DNA of 64,000 bases from an uncultured Trueperaceae bacterium (GTDB lineage: Bacteria > Deinococcota > Deinococci > Deinococcales > Trueperaceae): contig CALCHY010000227.1 in assembly GCA_937907415.1 (NCBI GenBank), forward strand, positions 23,644 to 87,643. The letters are read 5' to 3'. Below the pieces are notes generated by a model. It searched no databases, was not told the DNA's origin, and saw only the letters and a list, made by a program, of their open reading frames with translations. Below are positions 52,635 through 62,199 of the stretch, piece after piece (positions within the stretch are counted from its first letter, which is position 1; every line of letters starts with the position of its first letter). A program made the position numbers and the translations under genes.

Positions 52635-54197
52635 CTATCCTACTTGGGCTGGTCTCGAGCGTAGCGCCGTTGCGACGGCCATGGCCACGAGCAGCAGGAC
52701 GCCGAGCACTAGTGGCGTTAGCCCGCCGTAACGCACCCAGAACGTGAGGTCAGTGCGCGTCTCGAACGTGACGGCCAGGCTAGTCGGTATGCCCCTCGGC
52801 ACCTGGGCCGTGACCCTGCCCAACGGGTCGACGGCGGCGGTCACGCCGTCGTTACCTGCGCGCAGGAGCCAGCGCCGCGTCTCGATGCTGCGCAGGCGCC
52901 CCATGTCGAAGTGCTGCCACGCGCCCGTGCCAACACCGAACCAGGCGTCGTTCGTGCCAAGCACGAGCACCTCAGCTCCAAGAGCGACGAGGTCGCGCTG
53001 GACTTGAGGGAAGACCGACTCGTAGCACACGAATGCGCCGATGAGACCGACGTCAGTCGCTAGCGGCCGCACCTCGGCGCCAGCCGCGGTGCTGGCAAGC
53101 ATAGGCAAGCCGAAGGCGCTGAACACGGCGCGGTACAAGCCGTTCAACTGCTCGTACAGTGGCCAGCGCTCACCGAAGGGCACGAGGAAGCGCTTGTCGT
53201 AACGGCCGATCAGCGCGCCGCCCTTGAGGGCGAGGAGCGAGTTGTAGTTGCGCCCGGCCTCGTAGACGCGCCCGCCAACAATGAAGGTCGCTCCAGTGGC
53301 GCTGTCTGTTATGGCTCTGCGCAGCGGTTCCGCGTCGCCTGCTGCCAGGCTGTAGCCGAGAACGGCGCCCTCTGGCCATACCACCAGGTCGATTCGTGGC
53401 CCACCAGCCTCGGCGTTCAGCGCGGCGCCTTCCTCTGTCAGGCGTAAGTGCGTGTTTAGGTCCTGCGTGTCGCTCGCGGCGCGGCTGAAGGGGTCGACGT
53501 CGCCTTGCACGAGGAGGGCGCGGTACTCACCGGAGGTTGGAGCTTGCGTCGCCGCCCTGCCAGCGCCCGAGCCAGCGATGAACGTCGCACCGATTACGGC
53601 GGCGGCGAGTAGTAACGACGAGACGACGCCAACGGTTCGTGGCCCGCCTGGCCGCGACCACGGCCACGCCAGCACGGCCGCGGGCGCGACTACCAGCAGG
53701 CTAAGACCATAGACCCCGCCGTACTCGGCGAGTTGTCCAACGGCGGAGTCTAGCCAGGTGTAGCCGAGGGTGCCCCAAGGAAAGGCGAAATAGCCCTGGG
53801 TGCGCGCCCACTCGACGAGCACCCAGAGGATGGGCAAGTAGATGAGTACGCGCGTAGCGCGCGCCGCCTGGTCGTTTCCGCCCGTCAACGCCGCGAGGCG
53901 CCAAGCCGCCCAGGTCGTCAGGCCCCAGAACGTCGCGAGGATGGCGAGCAGTCCAGGGTAGACGGCCCAGAACCCCAGGCCGAAGAGTTCGGCGAACGAC
54001 CGCGGTAGCCACAGGATGTACAGCGCGAAGAACGGTGCTGCGAAGGCGGCGCCGAGCCAAAACGCCCGCCGCGCGCTCGCGGCCACTGCGGTAAGCGCGA
54101 AGACAGGGAAGATGGCGAAAGCAAGCGGCCACCACCCTAGGGGCGGCAGCGCTAGCGTTAGCAGAAGGCCGCAAGCGGCGCTGATCAAGTAAGCCAT
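52635..54197 (-). CDS. lnt: Apolipoprotein N-acyltransferase
   Basis: Lnt N-acylates outer-membrane lipoproteins. The 520-residue protein has an N-terminal multi-helix membrane part and a nitrilase domain with the catalytic triad: Glu in VVWPEGAVLGYS, Lys in YDKRFLVPFGERWP and Cys in GAFVCYESVFPQV. A C-terminal helix closes it. Its presence supports a diderm envelope. It is 5 nt downstream of the M20 peptidase gene. Confidence 0.94.
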   Translation of the reverse strand: MAYLISAACGLLLTLALPPLGWWPLAFAIFPVFALTAVAASARRAFWLGAAFAAPFFALYILWLPRSFAELFGLGFWAVYPGLLAILATFWGLTTWAAWRLAALTGGNDQAARATRVLIYLPILWVLVEWARTQGYFAFPWGTLGYTWLDSAVGQLAEYGGVYGLSLLVVAPAAVLAWPWSRPGGPRTVGVVSSLLLAAAVIGATFIAGSGAGRAATQAPTSGEYRALLVQGDVDPFSRAASDTQDLNTHLRLTEEGAALNAEAGGPRIDLVVWPEGAVLGYSLAAGDAEPLRRAITDSATGATFIVGGRVYEAGRNYNSLLALKGGALIGRYDKRFLVPFGERWPLYEQLNGLYRAVFSAFGLPMLASTAAGAEVRPLATDVGLIGAFVCYESVFPQVQRDLVALGAEVLVLGTNDAWFGVGTGAWQHFDMGRLRSIETRRWLLRAGNDGVTAAVDPLGRVTAQVPRGIPTSLAVTFETRTDLTFWVRYGGLTPLVLGVLLLVAMAVATALRSRPAQVG

Positions 54198-54202
54198 GCG
54201 CT

Positions 54203-55336
54203 TCAGCGCTCAGCCAACAGCCCCGCAAGTAAGGCCACGCGTTCGAGGGACTCCTTCACCCTGATGTGCTCGTGCCTGGCGTGCGGCCCGCCACCGACGG
54301 AGCCGAGGCCGTCGAGTGTCGCGACCCCTAGAGCGGACGTGAAGTTGCCGTCCGAACCACCACCAACGACACCCGCCTCGAGGCTCAGCCCTAAGCTGTC
54401 GAGCACCTCGAGCGCTTCTTGGTAGAGGGCGGCGTTTGCTGGTGTCTGCTCCAACGGTGGGCGGTTCAGGCCGCCGCTGACCGTGAGGGTGACGCGCTCG
54501 TCGCGCGGACTGTAACCCTCGATGGCGCCCGTCACGCGCTGCGCCTCGGTCATCTTGAGGACCCTGACGTCGACGAACGCGACCGCCTCTTCCGCGATGA
54601 CGTTCGTCGCGAAGCCTGCGTGCGCGACGGTGACGTTGACCGTGGTGCCAGCCACGTCGTCGCCCAAGTCCTCGACGAACACGAGCATGTGCGCTAGTTC
54701 GCGCAAGGCGCTGGCGCCATCTGACGGGTTGTTGCCTGCGTGAGCCGAGCGACCACGGAAGCGCAGCTCGAAAGTACCGACGCCTTTACGTCCTACCTTC
54801 AAGGCCCCGTCATCGCGTCCTGGTTCGAGCACGAGCACGCGGTCGTGCTTGCGCGCCAGCTCCTCGATGAGCTCGCGCGAGGCGTGCGAACCGGTCTCCT
54901 CGTCACTGGTCACGAGCAGCGTGACGTCGCCGACCAGAGCCAGGCCGAGGTCGTCGAGGAGCGTGAACGCGCTGAGGGCGTTGGTGATGCCGGCTTTCAT
55001 ATCGACGGTGCCCGGCCCGAACACCTTGTCACCGTCGCGGTGGAAGGGCATGAAGGCAAGCGTGCCGAGCGGCCACACCGTGTCGTAATGGCAGAGGAGC
55101 AGCGTGCTTGGGCCGCTGCCGCCGGCGCGGTGTGCTTCTAGGATGTCGCCCGCGTCAGCGCGTGGGTGGCGCGTGACGCTAAGGCCGCGCAGCGTCAGCT
55201 CTTGAGCAAGGCGGCTCGCGAAGACGTCGCACTCTGCCTTTTCATGCGTCGGGCTCTCGAGGCTGACGAGTTCTGCTAGCAGGTCAAGGTAGGGGGCCTC
55301 TGCGGCGTATGCGGCGGTGAGGAGGGCGTGGCTCAT
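54203..55336 (-). CDS. M20 family metallopeptidase (carboxypeptidase G2-like)
   Basis: The 377-residue zinc peptidase has LLLCHYDTVWPLGTL (His), GPGTVDMKAGI (Asp), VTSDEETGSHAS (Glu-Glu) and a C-terminal GGGSDGNFTSALGVATLDGLG...HARHEH. The dimerisation domain lies in between. Similar to glutamate carboxypeptidases; substrate unknown. TAACAT (minus, 55343-55348) ends 6 nt before the ATG. Confidence 0.93.
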   Translation of the reverse strand: MSHALLTAAYAAEAPYLDLLAELVSLESPTHEKAECDVFASRLAQELTLRGLSVTRHPRADAGDILEAHRAGGSGPSTLLLCHYDTVWPLGTLAFMPFHRDGDKVFGPGTVDMKAGITNALSAFTLLDDLGLALVGDVTLLVTSDEETGSHASRELIEELARKHDRVLVLEPGRDDGALKVGRKGVGTFELRFRGRSAHAGNNPSDGASALRELAHMLVFVEDLGDDVAGTTVNVTVAHAGFATNVIAEEAVAFVDVRVLKMTEAQRVTGAIEGYSPRDERVTLTVSGGLNRPPLEQTPANAALYQEALEVLDSLGLSLEAGVVGGGSDGNFTSALGVATLDGLGSVGGGPHARHEHIRVKESLERVALLAGLLAER

Positions 55337-55394
55337 GGCGCGATGTTACCCGCTGGCGGTCTGACGGCAACGGGCGGCGCTACCAGGGCCGGAC

Positions 55395-55829
55395 TCAGCC
55401 CTTCTGGTTGTTACCTCGGCGCTCACCACGGCCGCGGCCACCAGAGCGTTGGGCGGGTTGGCCGTCACCACTACGACCGCCTCTGCCCTGACGTTGACTG
55501 CGAGCCACCACGGCTGGAGGCCTCGTACGGCGCTCGTCCCACAACGCCTCAGCGAGTTGCCTGACCGTGGGCTCTGCGGTCGTGCGGGCGTAGCTGTAGC
55601 CGAGGCGGAGGTCGCTGTCCGCCTTCACTTGGTCGTTAGCTTGCCCGAGAAGGTAGCGCGACAAGTAGACCTGCGCGAGCAGCACGTCACGCATGCGTTG
55701 CGGCTTCACGGCGTGGAGGTCACGCAGGGCGTCTTCGTACGCCACCATCGCGCCACGTGAGTCGCCGCGTTCGCTTAGCGCCTTGCCGCGTTTGAAGTGC
55801 TTGGCGGCGTTGTAGAGGAGCTCGCGCAT
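55395..55829 (-). CDS. Small TPR-like protein with RG-rich disordered tail
   Basis: The 144-residue product has an N-terminal helical repeat (LLYNAAKHFKRGKALSERGDSRGAMVAYEDALRDL, TPR-like) followed by a second helix pair. The last 40 residues are Gly/Arg/Gln-rich (SQRQGRGGRSGDGQ, GGRGRGERRGNN), an RGG-type RNA-binding-like tail. TACAAT (minus, 55835-55840) ends 5 nt before the ATG. Function unknown; RNA association is inference from the tail. Confidence 0.72.
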   Translation of the reverse strand: MRELLYNAAKHFKRGKALSERGDSRGAMVAYEDALRDLHAVKPQRMRDVLLAQVYLSRYLLGQANDQVKADSDLRLGYSYARTTAEPTVRQLAEALWDERRTRPPAVVARSQRQGRGGRSGDGQPAQRSGGRGRGERRGNNQKG

Positions 55830-55881
55830 GCGGCATTGTAACCGCGCACTAAGTGACGCGCTTGCGGCTGGCTGGCCGCGC

Positions 55882-57552
55882 CTAGCCTCCAGCGCGGACT
55901 ATTCGGTTCCTACCGCTGCGCTTGGCGCGGTTTAGGGCGGCGTCCGCAGCGTCGATGAGCTCGCTTAGCCTCTCGCTCCCGCCCTCTGGCGCGTCGGTTC
56001 CGGCCACGCCAGCCGACAAGGCGATGGGCCAGGCGACCGGGCTGATGTCGGCGGAACTCAACTCTTGCCGCACCCGCCTCAAGATCTCGCCGGCCTGCTC
56101 CTGATCGGCCCCGGGCAGCACCACGACGAACTCTTCGCCGCCCCACCTGACCGCCTGGTCGTTCGGCCTGAGATGCTTGCGAAATATGTTCGCGAGGGCC
56201 TTGAGCGCGTTGTCGCCAACGCCGTGACCGTAGACGTCGTTCACGCGCTTGAAGTGGTCGATGTCGAGCATGGCCACGCTCAAGGGCGACTCGTTGGCCT
56301 TCGCTTCGCTCATCAACAGGTCGGCCCTCAGCTCTAGACCGCGCCGGTTCAGGAGGCCCGTGAGCGGATCGGTGAGGGCAGCTGCCGCCCAGCGATCCAG
56401 GTCGCTCATCAGGTGCAGGCGCGACGCGAGGATCGGCGCGCAGGTGTCGATGACAGTCGTGGCGGACGGTCGCTTGGCGAGGTAGAGCCTGCCGACTTCG
56501 GCGCCGCCCGCCACCAGCGGGTAGGCGTAACCGGACTTCACGCCGACGGACGCGGTGCCGTGCACCTCGATACCCTGGGCGTGAGGCACGCGAGCAAGCG
56601 CGTGGCCTAGTGCGCCAGTGAGCGCGGTGGCGCCGTGAGGCGCAGGCTGAACGGCATCGAGGGCAAGGGACCATGCCCTCAGCTCTGAGGCAGCGAGTTT
56701 CTGCGCTGCGCGGCTCGTGGCGATGATCAGGAGCACGACCGCGACCTGAACGTAAGCCAAGGTGGAGACGATCACGAGCGCGTAACGATCGTTGATCGTG
56801 CCCATGCGGTAGAGAACGACGAGTAAGCCGACGCTCACGAACTGCAAGCTGACGACGGCCACGCCGACGGGAAGGAACTCGGCGTCACGGTCGTCCAGTT
56901 CCAAGTAGAGGCCGAGCCCCAGCATCACGTACGACATGAGCCACAAGACCACCGCCGCTGCGCCCGAATCGGTGCCTGCCAGCCACGCGAACGAGCCCGC
57001 CCCGAGCGCCCTGAAGTAGAAGCCAAGCACCACGAGCACGCGGCCGTCAGACGCGCCGCCCGTCATGGAGCCGCCGAGGAGCGGTAGGGAAGCAACGACT
57101 AACGCCGCCTCCAAGAACGGGAAGGCGAGGGTGATGGAGGAGGACGAGTCGAGGAAGAGGAGGAGGATGAGGAGCCCAACGGCGGGCAGCGCCGCGATCA
57201 GCAGCGTTCGCGGCATGCGCTTGCCTGGCATCAGCAGAACGGCCGCGATCCATAGAACGAGCCCAGAGTAGTAGGTGAGCTCGGTGATGAGCGGGGTGGT
57301 GGAGGCGTCAGTTAGGCGTTGGAAGAACCAGAAGACTTCCTCCACCGCCCACAACGAGGCTGCGATGGCGGCCAAGCGCCACGAAAGAGTGCGGGGCAGA
57401 CGCACGAGCAGGATCACCGCGACGGCAATGGCGGCGAGCGCGAGCGCGAGCGAGAGGAACTGATTGCCCAACGTGCCTAGAGCCAGGATGGCCGCGAACG
57501 TAACAACGATGATGCGCCCCTTGAGGTGACCCGTTCTAGCTCTTTCCGGCAT
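55882..57552 (-). CDS. Membrane-bound diguanylate cyclase (GGDEF)
   Basis: The 556-residue protein has about nine N-terminal membrane helices (residues 12-285), a short GAF-like stretch (DAVQPAPHGATALTGALGHALARV), and a GGDEF domain with active GGEEF (VRWGGEEFVVVLPG). The RPND I-site lies five residues before GGEEF, so product inhibition by c-di-GMP is expected. It would make c-di-GMP in response to an envelope or membrane signal. Confidence 0.93.
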   Translation of the reverse strand: MPERARTGHLKGRIIVVTFAAILALGTLGNQFLSLALALAAIAVAVILLVRLPRTLSWRLAAIAASLWAVEEVFWFFQRLTDASTTPLITELTYYSGLVLWIAAVLLMPGKRMPRTLLIAALPAVGLLILLLFLDSSSSITLAFPFLEAALVVASLPLLGGSMTGGASDGRVLVVLGFYFRALGAGSFAWLAGTDSGAAAVVLWLMSYVMLGLGLYLELDDRDAEFLPVGVAVVSLQFVSVGLLVVLYRMGTINDRYALVIVSTLAYVQVAVVLLIIATSRAAQKLAASELRAWSLALDAVQPAPHGATALTGALGHALARVPHAQGIEVHGTASVGVKSGYAYPLVAGGAEVGRLYLAKRPSATTVIDTCAPILASRLHLMSDLDRWAAAALTDPLTGLLNRRGLELRADLLMSEAKANESPLSVAMLDIDHFKRVNDVYGHGVGDNALKALANIFRKHLRPNDQAVRWGGEEFVVVLPGADQEQAGEILRRVRQELSSADISPVAWPIALSAGVAGTDAPEGGSERLSELIDAADAALNRAKRSGRNRIVRAGG

Positions 57553-57602
57553 ACTCCCCTATACGCAGTTGAAGTGGACCAAGGCGCTGGGCCAGACGCC
57601 CC

Positions 57603-58334
57603 TCAACGCCTCGCGTGATAAGCGGCCAACGAGACCGCGGTGGCCAAGTTCAGCGATTCTACATGAGGCAGCACCGCGATACTTACCGGGGTGGCGGTAG
57701 GCGGCGCCGTTTCTAAGGCGCCGTCTGGGGCCCATTCCGGACCGAACCAGAGCGCCAAAGGGTGCTCGAAACCTACGTCTCGCAACTCGGCAGTGGCGCC
57801 TGCGCTGAACGAGTAGTGACGGCGGTCAGGGTGATCGAGCAAGTACTCAGCTGCGCTCGCTACGATCTGGCACCTGAGCGCGAAGCGCAACCCAACGGAC
57901 GCCCTGATGACGTGCGGACCCCACGCGTCTACACGCGGCGCGACGAGCACGAGGTCGGTGAAGCCGAACGCGACCAGGCTGCGTATCGCGCTGCCGACGT
58001 TACCCGCGTGGCTCGGTGCGATGAGGACGACGTGATCCTTGTCAGGGTCGGCTACCTCGGCGCTCTTGGCGACCTGGGCGATGCAAGCCACTTGAGCGTG
58101 ACGCCGTAGGCGCGTGACGGTGGCGTCGTCCCAAACGATGTTCACCCCGGCCCGTTCGGCGACGGCCCTGAGGGCGGTACGCCACTGCGGTGCCAGGCCA
58201 CCATGCGCGAACAGCGCCTGCACGGCTTGCGGCCGGTGCGTCAAGGCCTCGATGGCCGCGAAGTGACCGAAGGCGTAAGTGTACGGAAGCTCAGACCGGT
58301 ACGGCAGCGGGCGCTCAGCCACCGTGGTCGTCAC
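57603..58334 (-). CDS. SpoU/TrmH family RNA 2'-O-methyltransferase
   Basis: The 243-residue SPOUT protein has the three SpoU motifs: motif 1 PSHAGNVGSAIRSLVAFG, motif 2 ALWFGPEWAPDG and motif 3 VLPHVESLNLATAVSLAAYHA. The knot residues are intact. It resembles TrmL/TrmH-like enzymes acting on tRNA or rRNA; target unknown. GTG start at 58334 overlaps the upstream gene by 20 bp; an internal GTG at 58322 would shorten the overlap. Confidence 0.88.
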   Translation of the reverse strand: MTTTVAERPLPYRSELPYTYAFGHFAAIEALTHRPQAVQALFAHGGLAPQWRTALRAVAERAGVNIVWDDATVTRLRRHAQVACIAQVAKSAEVADPDKDHVVLIAPSHAGNVGSAIRSLVAFGFTDLVLVAPRVDAWGPHVIRASVGLRFALRCQIVASAAEYLLDHPDRRHYSFSAGATAELRDVGFEHPLALWFGPEWAPDGALETAPPTATPVSIAVLPHVESLNLATAVSLAAYHARR

Positions 58335-59385
58335 TCGGGCCGTCAGTGCCTTCCGAGGCGCCGTCGAGCTCCGCGCCGAACGGGGTTTCCATCCCGGCCT
58401 TGGCGGCCTCGATGGCCTCGGCTGGCGAGTAGCTCAACGCCAGGACGCCGCGGTAAGACCGCAGCGCGTCAGCGCGCCTACCAGCCAAGTCGTACACCTG
58501 CCCGAGGCGCGCCAACATGAACCCAGGCAAGTAGTACGGCTCCTGGAAGTCGGTGCGGAGCACGCGCTGCAGTACCTCTAGCGCCTCCGCGAGGTGAGCG
58601 TGCTCGAGCAAGATGTTGGCCTCGAGGTAACCGGCCTCCGGCGTGCCGAGTTCCCGCAGCGCGGCGAGGAGACCGGCGGGCTCCTCGACCTCGCCGCGCA
58701 TGGCGGCGTCGAGTAGGGCGCGGCCGCGCGCTTCCTCGCTGGGCTCGGGCGCTAGCGTCAGCTGCTCGAGCTCTACGTGCCCACTCAGGGCAGGCAAGAG
58801 GTTGACGAGATCGTCGACCCCGGCCAGCAACGCCACGCGCCGATGCGGAAGCGCCAGCACGCGTTCAGCCATGACGGCCGCGCGCGCCCGCGCCCAGCCC
58901 GTGCCTGGGCCCTCGCCGAACTCGGCGGCGCGCACGCCGTGGTAAGCCTCCACGGCCGGCATGAGCTCGCTGCGCACACGCCGCAAGTCGAGCGGGCTGG
59001 CCAGGAGCCGTTCGATGGGCTCCTCCGCCTGCCGTACCCGCCGCAGGCGCTCCTGGCCCGCCTCGAAGCGGCTAAGCAACTCTTCGAACTCGCGTTCGGC
59101 GCCAGCCTCGCCAGGCTCGCCTTCGCCGCCAGCGAAGCTGCCTACCTCATGAAGGGCTATGCCGGCTCGCAACGCCCACGGAACTACGGCCAGTGGCAGC
59201 GCGATCTCGTCCGTGCCGCGCCATTCCTGGCCCTCGAGCGCCCCGGGCGCGAGTGGCGCCAGCGCCAAGGCCTCAACCCCTGCCGCTCTAAGTGCGTCAC
59301 GCACGTCGAACGCGTTGTAGCGCGGAAAGCGCGTGTGGAACGGGCCAACTAGGGGCACGACCACGATCTGTGACAAGACGTTCAT
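58315..59385 (-). CDS. Hypothetical TPR-repeat protein
   Basis: Unrecognised 356-residue protein. Residues 1-60 form an alpha/beta part (VVVPLVGPFHTRFPRYNAFDVRDALRAAGVEALALAPLAP). Residues 250-330 are TPR-like helices (AGYLEANILLEHAHLAEALEVLQRVLRTD; YLPGFMLARLGQVYDLAGRRADALRSYRGVL). The last 20 residues are acidic. The ATG at 59385 is chosen because TAGCAT (minus, 59391-59396) ends 5 nt before it. It precedes the SpoU gene. Confidence 0.68.
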   Translation of the reverse strand: MNVLSQIVVVPLVGPFHTRFPRYNAFDVRDALRAAGVEALALAPLAPGALEGQEWRGTDEIALPLAVVPWALRAGIALHEVGSFAGGEGEPGEAGAEREFEELLSRFEAGQERLRRVRQAEEPIERLLASPLDLRRVRSELMPAVEAYHGVRAAEFGEGPGTGWARARAAVMAERVLALPHRRVALLAGVDDLVNLLPALSGHVELEQLTLAPEPSEEARGRALLDAAMRGEVEEPAGLLAALRELGTPEAGYLEANILLEHAHLAEALEVLQRVLRTDFQEPYYLPGFMLARLGQVYDLAGRRADALRSYRGVLALSYSPAEAIEAAKAGMETPFGAELDGASEGTDGPSDDHGG

Positions 59386-59578
59386 GCTCCATGCTACGGT
59401 TCCCACCCCCGTTCGCGGCGCGGTAAGGTGGCGCAACGACCGCCGGATGGAGCCGCCACCCCAAGGCCAGCGGCCAGCCATCTCGCGGAACTCGCGCACC
59501 TCACGGCGCACTCCTGAACGCCACGCGCACAGCTTGGCGCTGCAGGATGGGAGTAGCGCCCGCTTTAGGACGGAGCGA

Positions 59579-61018
59579 ATGTACCGAACCGAACGACAAC
59601 CGGCCTGGCAACGCGACCTTACGTGGGCCAGTGCCGTACTGCTCGCCGTCACCGTGGCGATCGGCGCTATCCTCTTCAGCCTCGCTCAGTTGAGCAGCCA
59701 ACGCTCAGGCCAAGGCATCGCGCAGGGTCTGTTGGAGGTCACGCTCCTGCCTGGCGCGGGCGGCACCGCGGTCGGAGTCAAGACCCTCACGCAGTACCGG
59801 GCTGGTCAGCCGCTCATGCTGCTAGCCGGACTCGACGTTTACGCCGACGCCACCGAGATCCCCTCCTTCACCCTCGACGCGGCCGTGAACCGCGCGGCCG
59901 GGGTGTTGAGCGCCAAGCTGATAACCGCCGGGCAGGCTGGTCTGCTCGCCGCCGTCGAGAACGCCGAGTTGCGGCGCCAGCTAGAGCTGGCGCTCGCAGG
60001 ACCCATCGTCGAGTTGATCAACGCGGACGTCGGCAGGGAACTCCTCCCGGCCGGGCTAGACGACGGCAGCCGCCTGGCGGACTGGCCTGCGCAGGCGGCG
60101 GCTAACCCTGGGGAGCGCGTGCAACCCATCGTCGGGGTGTTCGTGACCTTCCCGCCCCGCGAACTGCAGGGGGCGAGCAACCGCGAGATCGGTAACGCCG
60201 TCGTGGCCGCGCTCGTCGCGCAAGTCATGCAGGGCGGCCTCGATCAGGCGGCGGCCCTGATCACCAATGACAACTTGCGCACGCGCCTAGTGCGCGGCGT
60301 TGACACCCGCGCTCGGGCGCAGCTTCACGAGCTGTTCGCCGCCATCCTCAGCGGCCACATGAGCGAGATGGCCGCCCGCCTCGACGAAGCCAAGAGCGTA
60401 CTGGCTGGCGCCAGCTCCGATAGCGGCGGCATAGGCGGCCTACTGCCCGCCTCGAGCCTCGCGGGGTTGACTCCCGAGCAGGCAGATGCCCTCGTCGTGC
60501 GTACCCTCGCGGAGCGCGCGTACGAGGGAGGCGGTGAACTAGCTGCCAGCCAACTGACGCGCGTCGACCAAGCTCAGCGCGTGAGGAACGTGGCGCCGCT
60601 ACTCGACGCCTTCGGGTCGGCCGCTCACGGCCGCTACCTCGCGTTCACCTACCTAGCTGGCGTGATCGCGCTACTGCTCGCCGTTAGCGTGGTTGGCTTC
60701 TCCCGCGGGCTCAAGCGCTTGGTCAACCCGGGCCTCGCGATCCTCCTAGGCGCCGCCCCTGGCGCTTACCTGCTCGAGCGCATGCGCTTGTGGGTCAACC
60801 CAGAAGCGGCACTGCCAGCCGGAGCCGCCGTCGAGGGCGTGCCGGCCACGCTGACTGGGCTAGCCGCGTACCTAGTCGCGCGCCTCCCGCGCGAAGTGAT
60901 CACGGTCCCCCTCCGCGATCATGTGGCGCTGCTGCTGCTTGGCGCGACGCTCATCGTGCTCGCGCTCGTAGTATGGCTCGTGCGTGGCGTGCGCCCGCGA
61001 CGTGGAGGGTTCCGCTAG
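59579..61018 (+). CDS. Hypothetical membrane protein
   Basis: Unrecognised 479-residue protein. A charged N-terminus (MYRTERQPAWQRD) leads to a membrane helix (residues 15-38). A long Ala/Leu-rich helical region of about 310 residues, probably extracytoplasmic, follows. Three C-terminal hydrophobic helices close it (about 360-382; LVNPGLAILLGAAPGAYLL; LLLLGATLIVLALVVWLVRG). GGAGCGA lies near the start. The 193-bp gap to the divergent TPR gene holds their promoters. Confidence 0.68.
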   Translation: MYRTERQPAWQRDLTWASAVLLAVTVAIGAILFSLAQLSSQRSGQGIAQGLLEVTLLPGAGGTAVGVKTLTQYRAGQPLMLLAGLDVYADATEIPSFTLDAAVNRAAGVLSAKLITAGQAGLLAAVENAELRRQLELALAGPIVELINADVGRELLPAGLDDGSRLADWPAQAAANPGERVQPIVGVFVTFPPRELQGASNREIGNAVVAALVAQVMQGGLDQAAALITNDNLRTRLVRGVDTRARAQLHELFAAILSGHMSEMAARLDEAKSVLAGASSDSGGIGGLLPASSLAGLTPEQADALVVRTLAERAYEGGGELAASQLTRVDQAQRVRNVAPLLDAFGSAAHGRYLAFTYLAGVIALLLAVSVVGFSRGLKRLVNPGLAILLGAAPGAYLLERMRLWVNPEAALPAGAAVEGVPATLTGLAAYLVARLPREVITVPLRDHVALLLLGATLIVLALVVWLVRGVRPRRGGFR

Positions 61019-61023
61019 CCGCG

Positions 61024-62133
61024 CTAGCGGAAGAAGTGCGCGGGCAGGTGGTCGGCGAACGCCGCCAGCGCACCACGTGGCTCCATCAACGCCGTCAGCT
61101 CCGAATACGGCAGGGTGACGATGAAGGCCCCCTGAACGTATGGCCCCATGGCGTACGGGTCGAAGACGAACGTCAGCCCGTCAGGGCCCAACCCAAATGT
61201 CGCGAGGTCCGAGACCGCTACCGCGGTCCCGTTCTCGATCCACACGGCTTCCTGGCGCAAGAGGTCGGCGGTGACTAGTGCCAAGACGGCCGTCTGCCAG
61301 TCGGTGCCCTCTGCGAACAGGTCTTCCAGGTCGACGACCGACGCGCCGTCTGGCCCGATCTCGTAGAGCGCAGACGTGTAGAAGGAGTTAGGGTGCGCGC
61401 CGCCCGTGTAGTTCGTGCTGCTGGTCAGGAGGCTCAAGTAGTTGCCTGCCGCGCCAAGCACGTCGACGTAGTCGTCGTTCGTCCAGCCCCAACCGAGGCC
61501 GTCGTCGTCGACGTACGAGCGCCCCTCCGCGATGAACGTGCTGACCTGGTCGTACGCCTGCGCTTCGAGACTGTTGGCCACGACGCGCAGTGCAGGGGCG
61601 CCGAAGCGGGGCCACGCGGCTCCGGCCTCCAACCGTCCCTCGTCCAGCCGCAAGTACGCCTGCTGAGCGACACGCGGGATGGCGGCACTCAAAGTGGCGT
61701 CAGGCAGCGTCAACACTAGGTCGAGGGTCGCGCCGTCGTCCTGCCAGGTTGGGTTCAGCGTGCCGCTTAGGTGACCGATGATGGTCGGCTTGGTCTCGTC
61801 CATGTTCGGCAGCGCCAGGTAGAGGAGCGCGATGCTTGGCGAGTACTGGCCGGCGTCGACGGCGAGGTCGATCTCGATGGCGTTGTCGTCGACAACCGTG
61901 CCGGTGCCGAAGAGCACCAGCTCGCGCCCGTTGAGGAGCAGGCGCGCGTGAGCGACGTCGTCGGCCATGAGTTGCAGGTCGACGATGACCTCCTCCGTCC
62001 CGAGGTTGCCGGCGTACAGCGCTCGCCAAGGAGCCGGATCTGCCGCAACGGCGCTACCTACGCCGATCAGCACGAGGAGCGCAGCCAGTCCACGACCGCA
62101 GCTGCGCAGTAGGTAGTCGAGATGCTTGGTCAT
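61024..62133 (-). CDS. Secreted DUF3298-domain protein
   Basis: The 369-residue product has a signal peptide (SCGRGLAALLVLIGVGSAVAA) and a C-terminal DUF3298 (RsiV-like) domain: YLSLLTSSTNYTGGAHPNSF, VDLEDLF, FGLGPDGLTFVFDPYAMGPYVQGAFIVTLPYSEL. RsiV is an anti-sigma factor that binds lysozyme, but here no membrane anchor or sigma gene is visible. Function unknown. Convergent with the 59579 gene (5 nt apart). Confidence 0.78.
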   Translation of the reverse strand: MTKHLDYLLRSCGRGLAALLVLIGVGSAVAADPAPWRALYAGNLGTEEVIVDLQLMADDVAHARLLLNGRELVLFGTGTVVDDNAIEIDLAVDAGQYSPSIALLYLALPNMDETKPTIIGHLSGTLNPTWQDDGATLDLVLTLPDATLSAAIPRVAQQAYLRLDEGRLEAGAAWPRFGAPALRVVANSLEAQAYDQVSTFIAEGRSYVDDDGLGWGWTNDDYVDVLGAAGNYLSLLTSSTNYTGGAHPNSFYTSALYEIGPDGASVVDLEDLFAEGTDWQTAVLALVTADLLRQEAVWIENGTAVAVSDLATFGLGPDGLTFVFDPYAMGPYVQGAFIVTLPYSELTALMEPRGALAAFADHLPAHFFR

Positions 62134-62199
62134 GTCCTGAGTGTAATGCCGCTTTACGGCGCCGTGTGAGCGGCATGGCGCGCCGGCCTATCGTTAGCC

